DNA of 64,000 nt from Mycobacterium decipiens (GCF_963853665.1 NZ_OY970459.1:3720001-3784000); one strand, 5' to 3'; numbered from the stretch's first letter, positions 9,378-18,539 are shown. Notes: a model not told the origin generated them from the letters alone. A program made the numbers and translations.

Positions 9378-11503
9378 GCGATGAGCGCGATATGAACCTG
9401 CCTGCACAAATTCTGGCCCCCGACGACCCCGCTGATGCCGCGGTGCTGCAGCGGCTCCGTGCCGATCCCAATATCGGCTTTATCGATCATCGTGAACTAC
9501 AACTGCGGGAGTTGCTCAAATTGCGGCCGGCGCCGGATCCGGAGTTGGTCGCAGAACCGGGCCGGTGGGTATATTACCCGTGGCGGCGGGCGGTAGTAGC
9601 GGTCTTGGGCCCCCGCGGTTTTCGAACGGTGCGACTGGACCGCAACCGCAATTGCATTACCGCCGAAGAACAGACTCGGTTGGGCTCGCTGCGCATCGGT
9701 GTCGCTGGGCTGAGTGTGGGGCATGTGATCGCCCACACGCTGGCCGCCCAGGGCATGTGTGGGCAGTTGCGGTTGGCCGATTTCGATCGCCTGGAGCTAT
9801 CTAACCTGAACCGGGTGCCGGCCACGGTGTTCGACCTCGGACTCAATAAAGCCGAGGCGGCCGCGCGCCGCATCGCCGAGCTGGACCCGTATCTGACGGT
9901 GCGAGTGTTTGACGCTGGCCTGACGGTTGACACCGTCGATGAGTTCCTGGACCGGTTGGACATCGTTGTAGAGGAATGCGATTCACTGCACATGAAGGCT
10001 GTCCTGAGGGAGGGCGCCCGCAGCCGCGGGATTCCGGTTCTGATGGCGACCAGTGACCGCGGCCTGGTCGATGTTGAGCGGTTTGACTTGGACCCGCGGC
10101 GTCCGATTCTGCATGGTCTGCTCGGCGAACTCGACATCGGGTTGCTACCGGGGATGAGCAGCCGCGAAAAGGTTCCGCATATCCTGCGCCACTTGGAGCC
10201 AGAGCGGTTGTCGCCGCGCTTCGCGGCGTCGTTGGTCGAGATCGATCGCTCGATATCGACGTGGCCCCAATTGGCCGGGGATGTGTCGTTGGGGGCTACG
10301 GCGCTGGCCGAGGCGGTGCGCCGCATCGGTCTCGGGGAGGAGCTGCGCTCGGGACGTACCCGTGTTGACGTCGGCGGGGCACTCGATCAGCTAGCCGAGC
10401 CGGACATGGCCCAGCAGCGTACCGCAGAGCCGACTCAGTGTTCAGAGCCAGCGCTGTCTGGGATTGCGGGGATTATCGCCGCTGCCGCGATCCGCGCACC
10501 GTCGGGGGGAAACCTGCAGCCTTGGCACATCGAAGCCGGCCCTGAAGCCATCACGATACGGATCGCGCCGGAACACACCGACAGTCTCGATGTCGGTTTC
10601 CGCGGCAGTGCCGTCGCGGTGGGTGCAGCGTTGTTCAACGCCAAGGTTGCCGCCGCGGCCCATGGGGTACTCGGACCGGTCAGCATTGCCGAAGATATTG
10701 ACGGCTCGCCGCTGCGGGCCACCTTGAGGCTGGGTGACGGGAAAAACCCCGGCCTGGCGGCCGTTTATGGGCCGATGCTGGCCCGCGAGACCAACCGCCA
10801 CCACGGCAAGCCCAACGCGGTCTCGGCCGAAACGACTGACGTGCTGCACGCGGCCGTGGAAGCCGAAGGTGCGCGGCTGTACCTATTGACCGCGCGAGAC
10901 GATATCACCTGGGCGGCAACGATTCTGGCCGCTGCCGACCGTACACGATACCTGACGCCACGGCTGCATGCGGAGATGATTTCGGAGCTACGCTGGCCGG
11001 GAGATCCGTTTCCGGACACCGGCATTGACGTGTGCAGCCTCGAAATGGGCCATGATCGACTTGCCGAGTTGGACCTGGTTCGTCGTACGGACGTGATGGA
11101 ACATCTAGCGCAGTGGAACGCCGGATCCGAGCTGGGTCAGGACACCTACGACCGCATCGTCGCCAGCTCGGCGCTGGCCGTGGTCTCGGTGCCAGGGCGC
11201 GCGCTACCGGACTATGCCCGCGGTGGATCGGCTGTCGAGGCGGTGTGGATCGCCGCGCAACAGCGCGGGTTTGCTGTGCAGCCGGTTTCGCCGGTATTCC
11301 TCTACGCTCACGATGTCGACGAGCGGCAGGCATTGTCTGCACAATTTGCCGACGAATTGGGCCGGCTGCGCAGCGACTTCCACAGTCTGACAGGCATCCC
11401 GGCCGATGATGCCCTTGTGTTGGTGTTGCGACTGGCTACCACGCGGCCGGCGTCGGCGCGGAGCCGCCGGAGCTTTGACCGCGTCCGGTTGCTGTCGGGG
11501 TGA
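9374..11503 (+). CDS. moeY: MoeY: fused E1-like (ThiF/MoeB) adenylating domain and nitroreductase-like flavoprotein (Rv1355c)
   Basis: The 709-residue product starts at GTG 9374, with GGGAG 8 nt upstream, overlapping the P450 stop. A ThiF/E1 domain spans about 95-300, with nucleotide loop GVAGLSVG (109-116) and DFDRLELSNLNR (136-147). After a linker, a nitroreductase-type FMN domain begins near 360 with RAPSGGNLQPW (374-384). Annotation as a molybdopterin gene comes from the E1 domain alone. No MoaD-like partner or other molybdopterin gene lies beside it, so that role is doubtful. E1 domains adenylate carboxylates; combined with a flavin oxidoreductase this resembles the adenylate-and-oxidise logic of azole-forming enzymes. 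Its stop overlaps the next GTG start (11500). Confidence 0.85.
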   Translation: MSDERDMNLPAQILAPDDPADAAVLQRLRADPNIGFIDHRELQLRELLKLRPAPDPELVAEPGRWVYYPWRRAVVAVLGPRGFRTVRLDRNRNCITAEEQTRLGSLRIGVAGLSVGHVIAHTLAAQGMCGQLRLADFDRLELSNLNRVPATVFDLGLNKAEAAARRIAELDPYLTVRVFDAGLTVDTVDEFLDRLDIVVEECDSLHMKAVLREGARSRGIPVLMATSDRGLVDVERFDLDPRRPILHGLLGELDIGLLPGMSSREKVPHILRHLEPERLSPRFAASLVEIDRSISTWPQLAGDVSLGATALAEAVRRIGLGEELRSGRTRVDVGGALDQLAEPDMAQQRTAEPTQCSEPALSGIAGIIAAAAIRAPSGGNLQPWHIEAGPEAITIRIAPEHTDSLDVGFRGSAVAVGAALFNAKVAAAAHGVLGPVSIAEDIDGSPLRATLRLGDGKNPGLAAVYGPMLARETNRHHGKPNAVSAETTDVLHAAVEAEGARLYLLTARDDITWAATILAAADRTRYLTPRLHAEMISELRWPGDPFPDTGIDVCSLEMGHDRLAELDLVRRTDVMEHLAQWNAGSELGQDTYDRIVASSALAVVSVPGRALPDYARGGSAVEAVWIAAQQRGFAVQPVSPVFLYAHDVDERQALSAQFADELGRLRSDFHSLTGIPADDALVLVLRLATTRPASARSRRSFDRVRLLSG

Positions 11504-13356
11504 GCCGCTACGGTGACATGATGAGCCGCACCCTGGACGAGCTGGTCACCGCGGTGGCCTCGGAGCTAATGGCGGTCACCGCCGCCACCGCGGTCCCAAT
11601 CAGTGAACTGGTGCTCGCTGACCTGGCGGAGCACTTCGGCATCGACGCGAGCTTTCTTCGCCACAACGACCACGACATTCATGCGACCAGACTGATCGCA
11701 TATTGGCCGCCGCGCGACTCCGTGCCAGAACCCGACCCGATCGGCCTGGTGTATTTCTGCGACGCCGACCCGGTCTTCGCGATGTCCGAAAACTTCAAAG
11801 AACCAATGGTTTTGCGTCCCGAGCCGGCAAATGTGGACTACCAGCGGCGCATCGAGGAGGGCACCGCCGTGCCGGCCGTTTCCCTGGCATGCGTGCCGCT
11901 GCTGTCCGGGGAAATCACGACCGGTGTGCTCGGATTCGTCAAGTACGGCGACCGGGAGTGGAGCCCCGGCGAGCTGCACGCGCTGCAAGCGATCGCAACC
12001 CTGTTCGCCCAGGTGCAGGCCCGCATCGTTGCCGAAGAACAATTACGCTACCTAGCCGACCACGATGATCTGACCGGATTGCTGAACCGCCGAGCCCTAA
12101 TAGCCCATCTCGATGAGCGGCTCGCCGGTGGCCGGCGCGGCCCGGTGACGCTGCTATTCCTGGATCTCGATCGACTCAAAGCGGTCAACGACTACCTGGG
12201 GCACAATGCCGGTGACCGGCTGATCGAAGTCTTCGCCGACCGGCTGCGCCAGGCAGCCGGAGACCCGGCGATCATTGCCCGTTTCGGCGGAGACGAGTTC
12301 GTCGTGGTGCCCGCTGCACCGATATCGGTCGATGCCGCAGAGGCGTTCGCCCATCGCTTGCAGGCGCGGCTGGAAAAGCACGTGGTGATCGACGGTGAGA
12401 CGCTTACCCGCACGGTCAGCATCGGTGTCGCCAACGGCATTCCGGGACGTGACAGCACGTCGGATCTGCTTCGCTGGGCCGATCACGCGGCGCTGGCGGC
12501 GAAAGCCGGCGGCGGCGGCAAGGTCGTGGTTCTCAGCCACGAAATCAGCGCAAGGCACGTGCTACAAACCGACGTTGAACTGCACCTGGAAGGGATGACC
12601 GAGTCTGATCTGGTACTGCACTACCTTCCCGAGGTAGACATGCGTACCGGCAGAATCCTGGGCGCCGAGGCGCTGGTGCGCTGGCAACACCCGACGCGGG
12701 GATTGCTGTTTCCTGACTCATTCATCCGGGTGGCCGAATCCATCAATCTCGCGGGCAAGCTGGGCCGGATGGTGATGCGCTTGGCGTGCGCGGAGTTCAG
12801 TCAATGGCGCACAGCGTCTGTGGGGTGTAATGCGTTGTTGCGCATCAATGTCTCGCCAGTGCAGCTAGTCGCCGAGGGTTTTGTCGATACGGTGGCCGGC
12901 ACCCTCGATCAGTTCGGTCTCGATAGCGATCTGGTGTGTCTGGAGATCACCGAAAGTGCGGTGGTCCAAGACATCGAACCCACCCGAAGGACACTTGCCG
13001 GGCTCAAGGAGGTCGGCGTGCATTTGGCCATCGACGACTTCGGCACCGGCTACAGCGTGCTGACCCATCTGAAATCCCTGCCGGTGGACACCATCAAAAT
13101 CGATAGGGGGTTCGTCACCGAACTGGGCAGCAATGCAAGTGATCTGGCGATCATCCGGGCAATCATGGCGCTAGCCAAGGAGTTTGAACTCGAAGTCGTC
13201 GCCGAGGGCGTCGAGACCGCCGCTTCGGCGCAGGAGTTGCTGGCGTTGGGCTGCTACCGCGCGCAAGGATTTCTGTTCTCGCGTCCCGTCGACGGCGCGG
13301 CGATGAAATCGTTGCTGGGCAAAGGCGTGATACCCGTGGCGCGTCCTTTGGGATAA
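11500..13356 (+). CDS. GAF-GGDEF-EAL protein, c-di-GMP turnover, copy 1
   Basis: The 618-residue product has an N-terminal GAF-like sensor (about 20-170), a GGDEF domain with intact GGDEF at 263-267, and a C-terminal EAL domain. The latter has EALVRW (EAL 390-392), NVSPVQ, EITES, DDFGTGYS, KIDRGF, AEGVET and AQGFLF. No RxxD inhibitory site lies five residues before GGDEF. Both activities look catalytically complete, so it may make and degrade c-di-GMP as reported for Rv1354c-type proteins. GTG 11500 overlaps the moeY stop; in-frame ATGs at 11518 and 11521 are alternatives. Sequence as remembered suggests that copy 2 at 15456, not this one, is the closer Rv1354c orthologue. Confidence 0.88.
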   Translation: MSRYGDMMSRTLDELVTAVASELMAVTAATAVPISELVLADLAEHFGIDASFLRHNDHDIHATRLIAYWPPRDSVPEPDPIGLVYFCDADPVFAMSENFKEPMVLRPEPANVDYQRRIEEGTAVPAVSLACVPLLSGEITTGVLGFVKYGDREWSPGELHALQAIATLFAQVQARIVAEEQLRYLADHDDLTGLLNRRALIAHLDERLAGGRRGPVTLLFLDLDRLKAVNDYLGHNAGDRLIEVFADRLRQAAGDPAIIARFGGDEFVVVPAAPISVDAAEAFAHRLQARLEKHVVIDGETLTRTVSIGVANGIPGRDSTSDLLRWADHAALAAKAGGGGKVVVLSHEISARHVLQTDVELHLEGMTESDLVLHYLPEVDMRTGRILGAEALVRWQHPTRGLLFPDSFIRVAESINLAGKLGRMVMRLACAEFSQWRTASVGCNALLRINVSPVQLVAEGFVDTVAGTLDQFGLDSDLVCLEITESAVVQDIEPTRRTLAGLKEVGVHLAIDDFGTGYSVLTHLKSLPVDTIKIDRGFVTELGSNASDLAIIRAIMALAKEFELEVVAEGVETAASAQELLALGCYRAQGFLFSRPVDGAAMKSLLGKGVIPVARPLG

Positions 13357-13414
13357 CCCCCGGCTCCAAACGTGCCCGAGTACGCCGGTCGTAAACGCGA
13401 ATGGGGCCAGCTAC

Positions 13415-14098
13415 TCAGGTAGCCGCGCGGCGTGCCGAGATCATGATAAGGGGCGAATCGGGGATGCGGCCGACGTCCACATCATCGAGCTCGACCTTGC
13501 TGGCCAGGGTGCGCGCGTCATCGAGGTCGATGGAACGGCCTGCGATCCAGGTGTGAAAGAGCGCGAGATTGACGGTGTCGAAAAGACGCGGCGCTTTGTA
13601 ATGCTTGATGAAGTCCTTCGCGTCTTCGAAGGTGGCGCTGCGATCGGCATCGGTGACCAACAGCGGGCCTGCGGATTTGAGCACCCGAACACATTCAGCA
13701 AACCCGGCCTCTCGTGAGGTCCAGTGCTTGATCGAGCCGTAGCTGATCACTCCGTCGAAGGAGCGGTCGGCAAAATCCAACTTGGTCGCATCACCCTGTT
13801 GAAACTTAACGCGATCGGCGTACGCGCGCATGCGTTTGCTTGCGCGCTTGAGCTGCGGCTCCGACAGATCGATGCCGATGATGTTGAGATCCGGGCGCTG
13901 ATCGGCGATGTAATTGGTGAACAGACCGCCTCCTGAGCCTACGTCGAGAATGTGGGAACCCTGTGGAAGGTGCTGAAGGAAGCGCTCGTCGATGATTCGA
14001 CGGGATCGGTACACCGCCGGTGCGACCATCGTCTCGTATATCCAGGCGTGCGGACCTGTGTAGATGGCAGTAATGTTGTTGAACAGCGCCTTTGCCAT
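13415..14098 (-). CDS. SAM-dependent methyltransferase
   Basis: The 227-residue class I methyltransferase has motif I ILDVGSGGG (about residues 50-58), post-I acidic GIDLS, and the later segments QQGDATKLDF and FDGVISYGSIKHW typical of Methyltransf_11 proteins. The N-terminus (FNNITAIYTGPHAWIYETMVAP) may form a substrate lid. It is convergent with GGDEF-EAL copy 1 and 160 nt downstream of another methyltransferase on the same strand. I do not recall it at this locus in H37Rv. The substrate is unknown; small hydrophobic acids or lipids are typical of the family. Confidence 0.8.
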   Translation of the reverse strand: MAKALFNNITAIYTGPHAWIYETMVAPAVYRSRRIIDERFLQHLPQGSHILDVGSGGGLFTNYIADQRPDLNIIGIDLSEPQLKRASKRMRAYADRVKFQQGDATKLDFADRSFDGVISYGSIKHWTSREAGFAECVRVLKSAGPLLVTDADRSATFEDAKDFIKHYKAPRLFDTVNLALFHTWIAGRSIDLDDARTLASKVELDDVDVGRIPDSPLIMISARRAAT

Positions 14099-14258
14099 AT
14101 CATGCTCCTCATGTCGTGCTCAGCCGGTCTTCCAACCGTAGCGAGACACAAATACAGTTGGCCTGAGTGCCTTTGGCACGCCTGAGCCGTATGCCGAGAC
14201 AACTGACACGTACCGTTCCGAGGGTGTCTTCGCCGCGGCAACGCGTCATAGCTTAGTG

Positions 14259-14921
14259 TCACCACTTCAAACAAACCAACGACGCCGGCAACTTCGCTCG
14301 CCCCTTGTCGTCGACCGAATAGGGCGGGACCGGCAGGTCAGGAATCGTGGGCAACTTGACATGCACGAACGCCGGACGGATCTCGTCGATCTTCCAGTAC
14401 TTATCCACGATTTCGCGCAATTCCTTCTGGGAGAACAGGTTCGGCACGGGAAACGGCGAATCGGCCGGCAGAGCGTCAGCAGTTAGCACCAATACATACA
14501 TCGTCGCGCCGGGTTTGGCCGCGCGATGCGCCCAGCGCAGGTAGTCGTCACGGGCTTCCACCGGCAGTGAGTGCAACAGCAAGCAGTCCAGCACCGTATC
14601 GAAGCATTTGTCATAGCCGGTGAGTGACGTGATGTCGCCCTGGACGAATGTCGCCGTACTCAGTCCCCGTTCTCCGGCGGCCTTGACCGCCACTGCGATC
14701 GCCTGCGCTGCCACGTCGATGCCGACAACCCGGTAGCCCCGCGAAGCCAGATCCAGCGCAACGTCACCGATCCCGCAGCCCACATCGAGAACATCACCGA
14801 CAATTTTGCCGTCGCGGATTAGCTCGGCTATGGCAGGCTGCGTTTCCCCGATATTCCACGGCGGAGGTCCGGCAAAAACTTCGTCGCGGTACGCTGCATC
14901 CCAATCCATGACTTCAGGCAT
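14259..14921 (-). CDS. SAM-dependent methyltransferase
   Basis: From ATG 14921 the product has 220 residues. Motif I is VLDVGCGIGDVALDLASRG and post-I is VVGIDVAA. FVQGDITSL and FDTVLDCLLLHSL follow, as in thiopurine/tellurite-type Methyltransf_25 proteins. The N-terminal DWDAAYRDE...PPWNIG pattern is common to that group. The frame extends to 15071, but the extra residues are not family-like. A decayed IS3-type element lies just upstream. The target is unknown. Confidence 0.8.
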   Translation of the reverse strand: MPEVMDWDAAYRDEVFAGPPPWNIGETQPAIAELIRDGKIVGDVLDVGCGIGDVALDLASRGYRVVGIDVAAQAIAVAVKAAGERGLSTATFVQGDITSLTGYDKCFDTVLDCLLLHSLPVEARDDYLRWAHRAAKPGATMYVLVLTADALPADSPFPVPNLFSQKELREIVDKYWKIDEIRPAFVHVKLPTIPDLPVPPYSVDDKGRAKLPASLVCLKW

Positions 14922-15086
14922 GACGCAGTCTAACCCGACCAGCGGAATCCACAATGTAGGCCTGCAACCACGTGCTCGGTACGTCGGCATGTCTGGAGAC
15001 TCTGATGTGTCCCGGGTTTGCTGGAGGCGTGTTGCTGGGCTTTGGGCCACGGCTGGGGTGGTTTGGTGCATCTTGCGGTTGATTTA

Positions 15087-15311
15087 CTAGGTTTGCATTC
15101 TGCCCCAGAATGATTCGATGACGGCGTTGGCGAAGCAGTCAACGATTCGAACCCATCGACGGGACGAGTCCGGACCGCTAGCAGCCGAGGCGGCCATCGG
15201 TATGGGATGGCCACCTCGCTTGTTAGCTGACCTGGGCGACAGGGCGGCCGGCCGCCACGAATCAAGTACCTTGCGGCGGAACTCTTCCGGACAACGCTTG
15301 GGCACGGACAC
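15087..15311 (-). pseudogene. Decayed IS3-family insertion sequence (orfA start plus orfB tail)
   Basis: On the minus strand GTG 15311 opens VSVPKRCPEEFRRKVLD, the start of an IS3-type OrfA. A frameshift then leads to VAAGRPVAQVS and a stop at 15223-15225. Shortly after comes VDCFANAVIESFWGRMQT, the recognisable C-terminal OrfB (rve integrase) signature, closed by TAG 15089-15087. The whole middle, including most of OrfB and its DDE residues, is missing. The element is dead. It marks the junction between the methyltransferase block and GGDEF-EAL copy 2. No terminal inverted repeats could be assigned with confidence. Confidence 0.75.
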
Positions 15312-15455
15312 GGCTCCTTCGACGGACATCGCGACCAGGAGCCAAACAAGCGACTCCACACAACCCAGGACGCATCAACCCTGGCAGTAGCCTGTCAGGA
15401 TTCTATGTAAGTCTGAGCTAGTGACACGCCCAGAGCTGCGGAGCTAACACCCGAG

Positions 15456-17306
15456 ATGGACAACGACGCCACAACACATCGGCTTGACCAGATGGTCACC
15501 GCTGTCGCCAAACAACTCATGACCGTCGACACTGCCACGTCAACCGAGGTCAGTCGGCGGGTCCTGGCCTATCTGGTGGCCCAGCTCGGCGTTGATGCCA
15601 GCTTCTTACGTCACAACAATCACGACATTCGCGCAACAAAGCTCGTGGCCGAATGGCCACCTCGCCTCGACATACCGGACCCCGATCCGCTTGCGGTGAT
15701 CTACTTCGCTAACGCCGACCCCGTTTTCGGTCTGTGCGAACACGCCAAAGAGCCGCTTGTGTTCCGCCCCGAGCCGGCCACCGCTGACTATCAACGTCGC
15801 ATCGAGCACGCCCGCGGCGTTCCCACGACGTCAGCGGCCGCTGTCCCGCTGGTCTCCGGAGACGTCACCACCGGAGTGCTGGGGTTCGTCAAATACGGAG
15901 ACCGGGAATGGAACGAGGCAGAACTCAACGCCCTCAAGGCCATCGCTACCCTCTTTGCCCAGGTGCAAGCGCGTGTCGCCGCCGAAATCAAGTCTGGCCA
16001 TGACGATCTGACCGGACTGCACAACCGTCGAGCGCTGCTACACCACCTTCAGCAAAGGTTGGCCCCCGGACAGCCCGGCCCAGTCGCGGCGCTGTTTCTC
16101 GACCTCGACCGCTTTAAGGCCATCAACGACTACCTGGGCCACGCCGCCGGTGACCAATTCATCTATATGTTCGCCCGACGAATCCGTGACGCCTTCCTCG
16201 ATCAGAGCCTGATTGCCCGGCTTGGCGGTGACGAATTCGTCGTAATACCCACATTGCCGATGAGTGTCGATGCCGCTGAACCACTCGCCGAACGTCTTCG
16301 CGACCAATTCAAGGAACACGTTGCCATCGGCGGTGAGGTACTCACCCGTACGGTCAGTATCGGTGTCGCGTCAGGGATTCCCGGACAGGACAACCCGTCG
16401 GACCTTCTTCGCCGAGCGGACCAGGCCGTCTTGGCGGCCAAGCGCGCCGGCGGAAATAGCGTCGCGGCGTTCACCGCGGATATGTCCATCGGAAGCGAAC
16501 TGCGCAACGATATTGCGCTACACCTTCGACGCGGCATCGAGTCCGACGCCCTTCGCTTGGTCTACCTACCCGAGGTCGACTTGCGGACTGGTGACATTAT
16601 CGGGGCCGAGGCATTGGTCCGGTGGCAACATCCCACCCGTGGACTATTGCCACCGAACTGCTTCATCCCGGTAGCCGAATCCATCAATCTTGCAGGCGAA
16701 CTGGATAGGTGGGTGCTGCGGACGGCCTGCAGCGAATACGCCCAATGGCAGTCAATTGGGTTGGGCCACAACGTGCTGCTGCGCATTAACGTCTCACCCG
16801 GACAGCTGGTCACCGGCGGGTTTGTAGACTTCGTCGCGGACACGATCAGCCGACACGGCCTCGACGCCTCGTCCATATGTCTGGAACTCACCGAGAACGT
16901 CGTTGTCGAAAACCTACATACCGCCCGCGCCACCCTCGCTGGACTCAAAGACGTCGGCGTGCAGATCGCCATCGACGACTTCGGCACCGGCTACAGCGTC
17001 ATGTCACTGCTGCAGACGCTACCTATCGACACGCTGAAGATCGGCAGAACCTTCGTGCGTCAACTCGGGACCAATGCCAGCGATCTGATCATTGTCCGCG
17101 GCATTATGGTGCTCGCCGAAGGCTTCCAACTCGATGTCGTGGCCGAAGGCGTCGAGACCGAAGCTGCAGCGCGGATTCTATTTGATCACGGCTGCTACCG
17201 TGCGCAAGGTTTCTTGTTCTCCCGGCCAGTCCCCGGAGAAGCCATGCGGCGCATGCTGTCCGTGGCGACTACGTTTACATCCATATCACCATCAAAGGCG
17301 CAATGA
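15456..17306 (+). CDS. GAF-GGDEF-EAL protein, c-di-GMP turnover, copy 2 (Rv1354c type)
   Basis: The 616-residue product matches the remembered Rv1354c sequence along its length. GAF-like sensing domain about 15-170; intact GGDEF at 257-261 with DLDRFKAINDYLGH upstream; EAL domain with EALVRW (EAL 385-387), NVSPGQ, ELTEN, DDFGTGYS, AEGVET and AQGFLF. The KIDxxF motif reads KIGRTF (K528-I529-G530), so its Asp is lost and phosphodiesterase activity may be weakened. The linker before GGDEF (AAEIKSGHDD) is a few residues shorter than in copy 1. It starts at ATG 15456, 145 bases after the IS remnant, and is separated from moeY, unlike the H37Rv arrangement I recall. Confidence 0.88.
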   Translation: MDNDATTHRLDQMVTAVAKQLMTVDTATSTEVSRRVLAYLVAQLGVDASFLRHNNHDIRATKLVAEWPPRLDIPDPDPLAVIYFANADPVFGLCEHAKEPLVFRPEPATADYQRRIEHARGVPTTSAAAVPLVSGDVTTGVLGFVKYGDREWNEAELNALKAIATLFAQVQARVAAEIKSGHDDLTGLHNRRALLHHLQQRLAPGQPGPVAALFLDLDRFKAINDYLGHAAGDQFIYMFARRIRDAFLDQSLIARLGGDEFVVIPTLPMSVDAAEPLAERLRDQFKEHVAIGGEVLTRTVSIGVASGIPGQDNPSDLLRRADQAVLAAKRAGGNSVAAFTADMSIGSELRNDIALHLRRGIESDALRLVYLPEVDLRTGDIIGAEALVRWQHPTRGLLPPNCFIPVAESINLAGELDRWVLRTACSEYAQWQSIGLGHNVLLRINVSPGQLVTGGFVDFVADTISRHGLDASSICLELTENVVVENLHTARATLAGLKDVGVQIAIDDFGTGYSVMSLLQTLPIDTLKIGRTFVRQLGTNASDLIIVRGIMVLAEGFQLDVVAEGVETEAAARILFDHGCYRAQGFLFSRPVPGEAMRRMLSVATTFTSISPSKAQ

Positions 17307-17498
17307 TCATTCCGGGTCAGTAGCTATCTGCCGTCGCAGACTTCGACGGGATCCCGCGGATTCGGCTGTTGGGAAACCGAACCGGCCGCACTTACCAAAA
17401 CGCCTACGATAGGTATTACAGTATTGGACGAAAGCCCGAGCCGGGCGTCACGGTATGGCTGTTCGGCCCCAGGTCGGATCTTGATGGAGGTGCCCGAA

Positions 17499-18290
17499 GT
17501 GGCAAAGCAGGCAACCGCCGGAAAGCGTCAGCGACGCGAACGGGGGTCCATCAATCCCGATGACATCATCGGCGGCGCATTCGAACTCGCCGAGCAGGTA
17601 TCGATAGACAACCTGAGCATGCCGTTGCTCGGAAAACACCTCGGCGTCGGGGTCACCAGCATCTACTGGTACTTCCGCAAGAAGGACGACCTGCTCAACG
17701 CGATGACCGACCGCGCCTTGAGCAAGTACGTGTTCGCCACCCCCTACGTTGAAGCCAGCGACTGGCGTGAGACGTTGCGCAATCATGCGCGGTCGATGCG
17801 GAAGACGTTCATGGGCAACCCCATACTGTGCGATTTGATACTGATTCGAGCGGCGCTCAGCCCCAAAGCGGCGCGCCTGGGCGCCCAAGAGATGGAGAAG
17901 GCCATCGCCAATCTGGTGGAGGCGGGACTCTCCCCCGAGGACGCGTTCGACACCTACTCGGCGGTTTCGGTCCACGTACGCGGATCGGTGGTGCTGCATC
18001 GGCTCTATGAGAAGAACCAGTCCACGGATAGCGGACCACGCACCATCGAAGATGCCGTGGCCATCGATCCCGCAACGACCCCGCTGCTCGCTCAGGTAAC
18101 CGGGAAGGGCCATCGCATCGGGGCCCCCGATGAAACCAATTTCGAATACGGTCTCGAATGCATCCTCCACCACGCGAGCCGGCTGATCGACGACAGTTCG
18201 AATGCCGCGGGAAAGGTACCGGCGGGCCGACGCAAAGCCGCCGCCAAGTCGCCTGCGCCGCGCGCGCGGGCCAACGCGGTGGTTCGTTAA
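17499..18290 (+). CDS. TetR-family transcriptional regulator (Rv1353c type)
   Basis: The 263-residue product has a TetR helix-turn-helix at about 25-75 (GAFELAEQVSIDNLSMPLLGKHLGV...IYWYFRKKDDLLNAM) and a C-terminal ligand domain of TetR_C type. A basic Ala/Pro/Arg-rich tail closes the protein. GTG 17499 is preceded by GGAGG with 8-nt spacing and gives a length close to the H37Rv protein (261); the earlier ATG 17484 overlaps that ribosome site. It sits downstream of GGDEF-EAL copy 2 on the same strand but with its own leader of about 190 nt, so autoregulation is possible. Ligand unknown. Confidence 0.88.
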   Translation: MAKQATAGKRQRRERGSINPDDIIGGAFELAEQVSIDNLSMPLLGKHLGVGVTSIYWYFRKKDDLLNAMTDRALSKYVFATPYVEASDWRETLRNHARSMRKTFMGNPILCDLILIRAALSPKAARLGAQEMEKAIANLVEAGLSPEDAFDTYSAVSVHVRGSVVLHRLYEKNQSTDSGPRTIEDAVAIDPATTPLLAQVTGKGHRIGAPDETNFEYGLECILHHASRLIDDSSNAAGKVPAGRRKAAAKSPAPRARANAVVR

Positions 18291-18530
18291 GGGCTTACTG
18301 CGCTTCGGGTTCCGGCACCTGGAAGTGCTCAACGCGCAGCCGCAACACTTCCTTGGTTCGTGCTAGCACGCACCTTGACGAAGTTGAACTCGCCGGTGCG
18401 AAGTGCAGGCGATGACGACGCCATCGGCGGGCATCCTGGCCGCTTTGCGGCCCAGTACCGGGCGCGCGCCGCGACCCGAGCCGGAAACACAGGTCTCAGC
18501 AAAAATTCCCAGGTGCTCGATCTGACCCGC
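18291..18530 (-). pseudogene. Unidentified decayed coding remnant on the minus strand
   Basis: The minus strand carries broken, GC-appropriate coding sequence. One frame reads RTGEFNFVKVRAST; after a one-base shift another reads TKEVLRLRVEHFQVPEPEAQ and stops near 18293. A further piece upstream reads GIFAETCVSGSG. The pieces look like the C-terminal end of a once-real protein whose family I cannot name. It lies tail-to-tail with the TetR gene. Confidence 0.3.
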
Positions 18531-18539
18531 TTTGATGAT

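Noticed and set aside
9374..11503. MoeY as part of a molybdopterin gene cluster
   Set aside because: No other molybdenum-cofactor gene is nearby and the protein is fused to a nitroreductase domain, so the gene name is kept only as a label.
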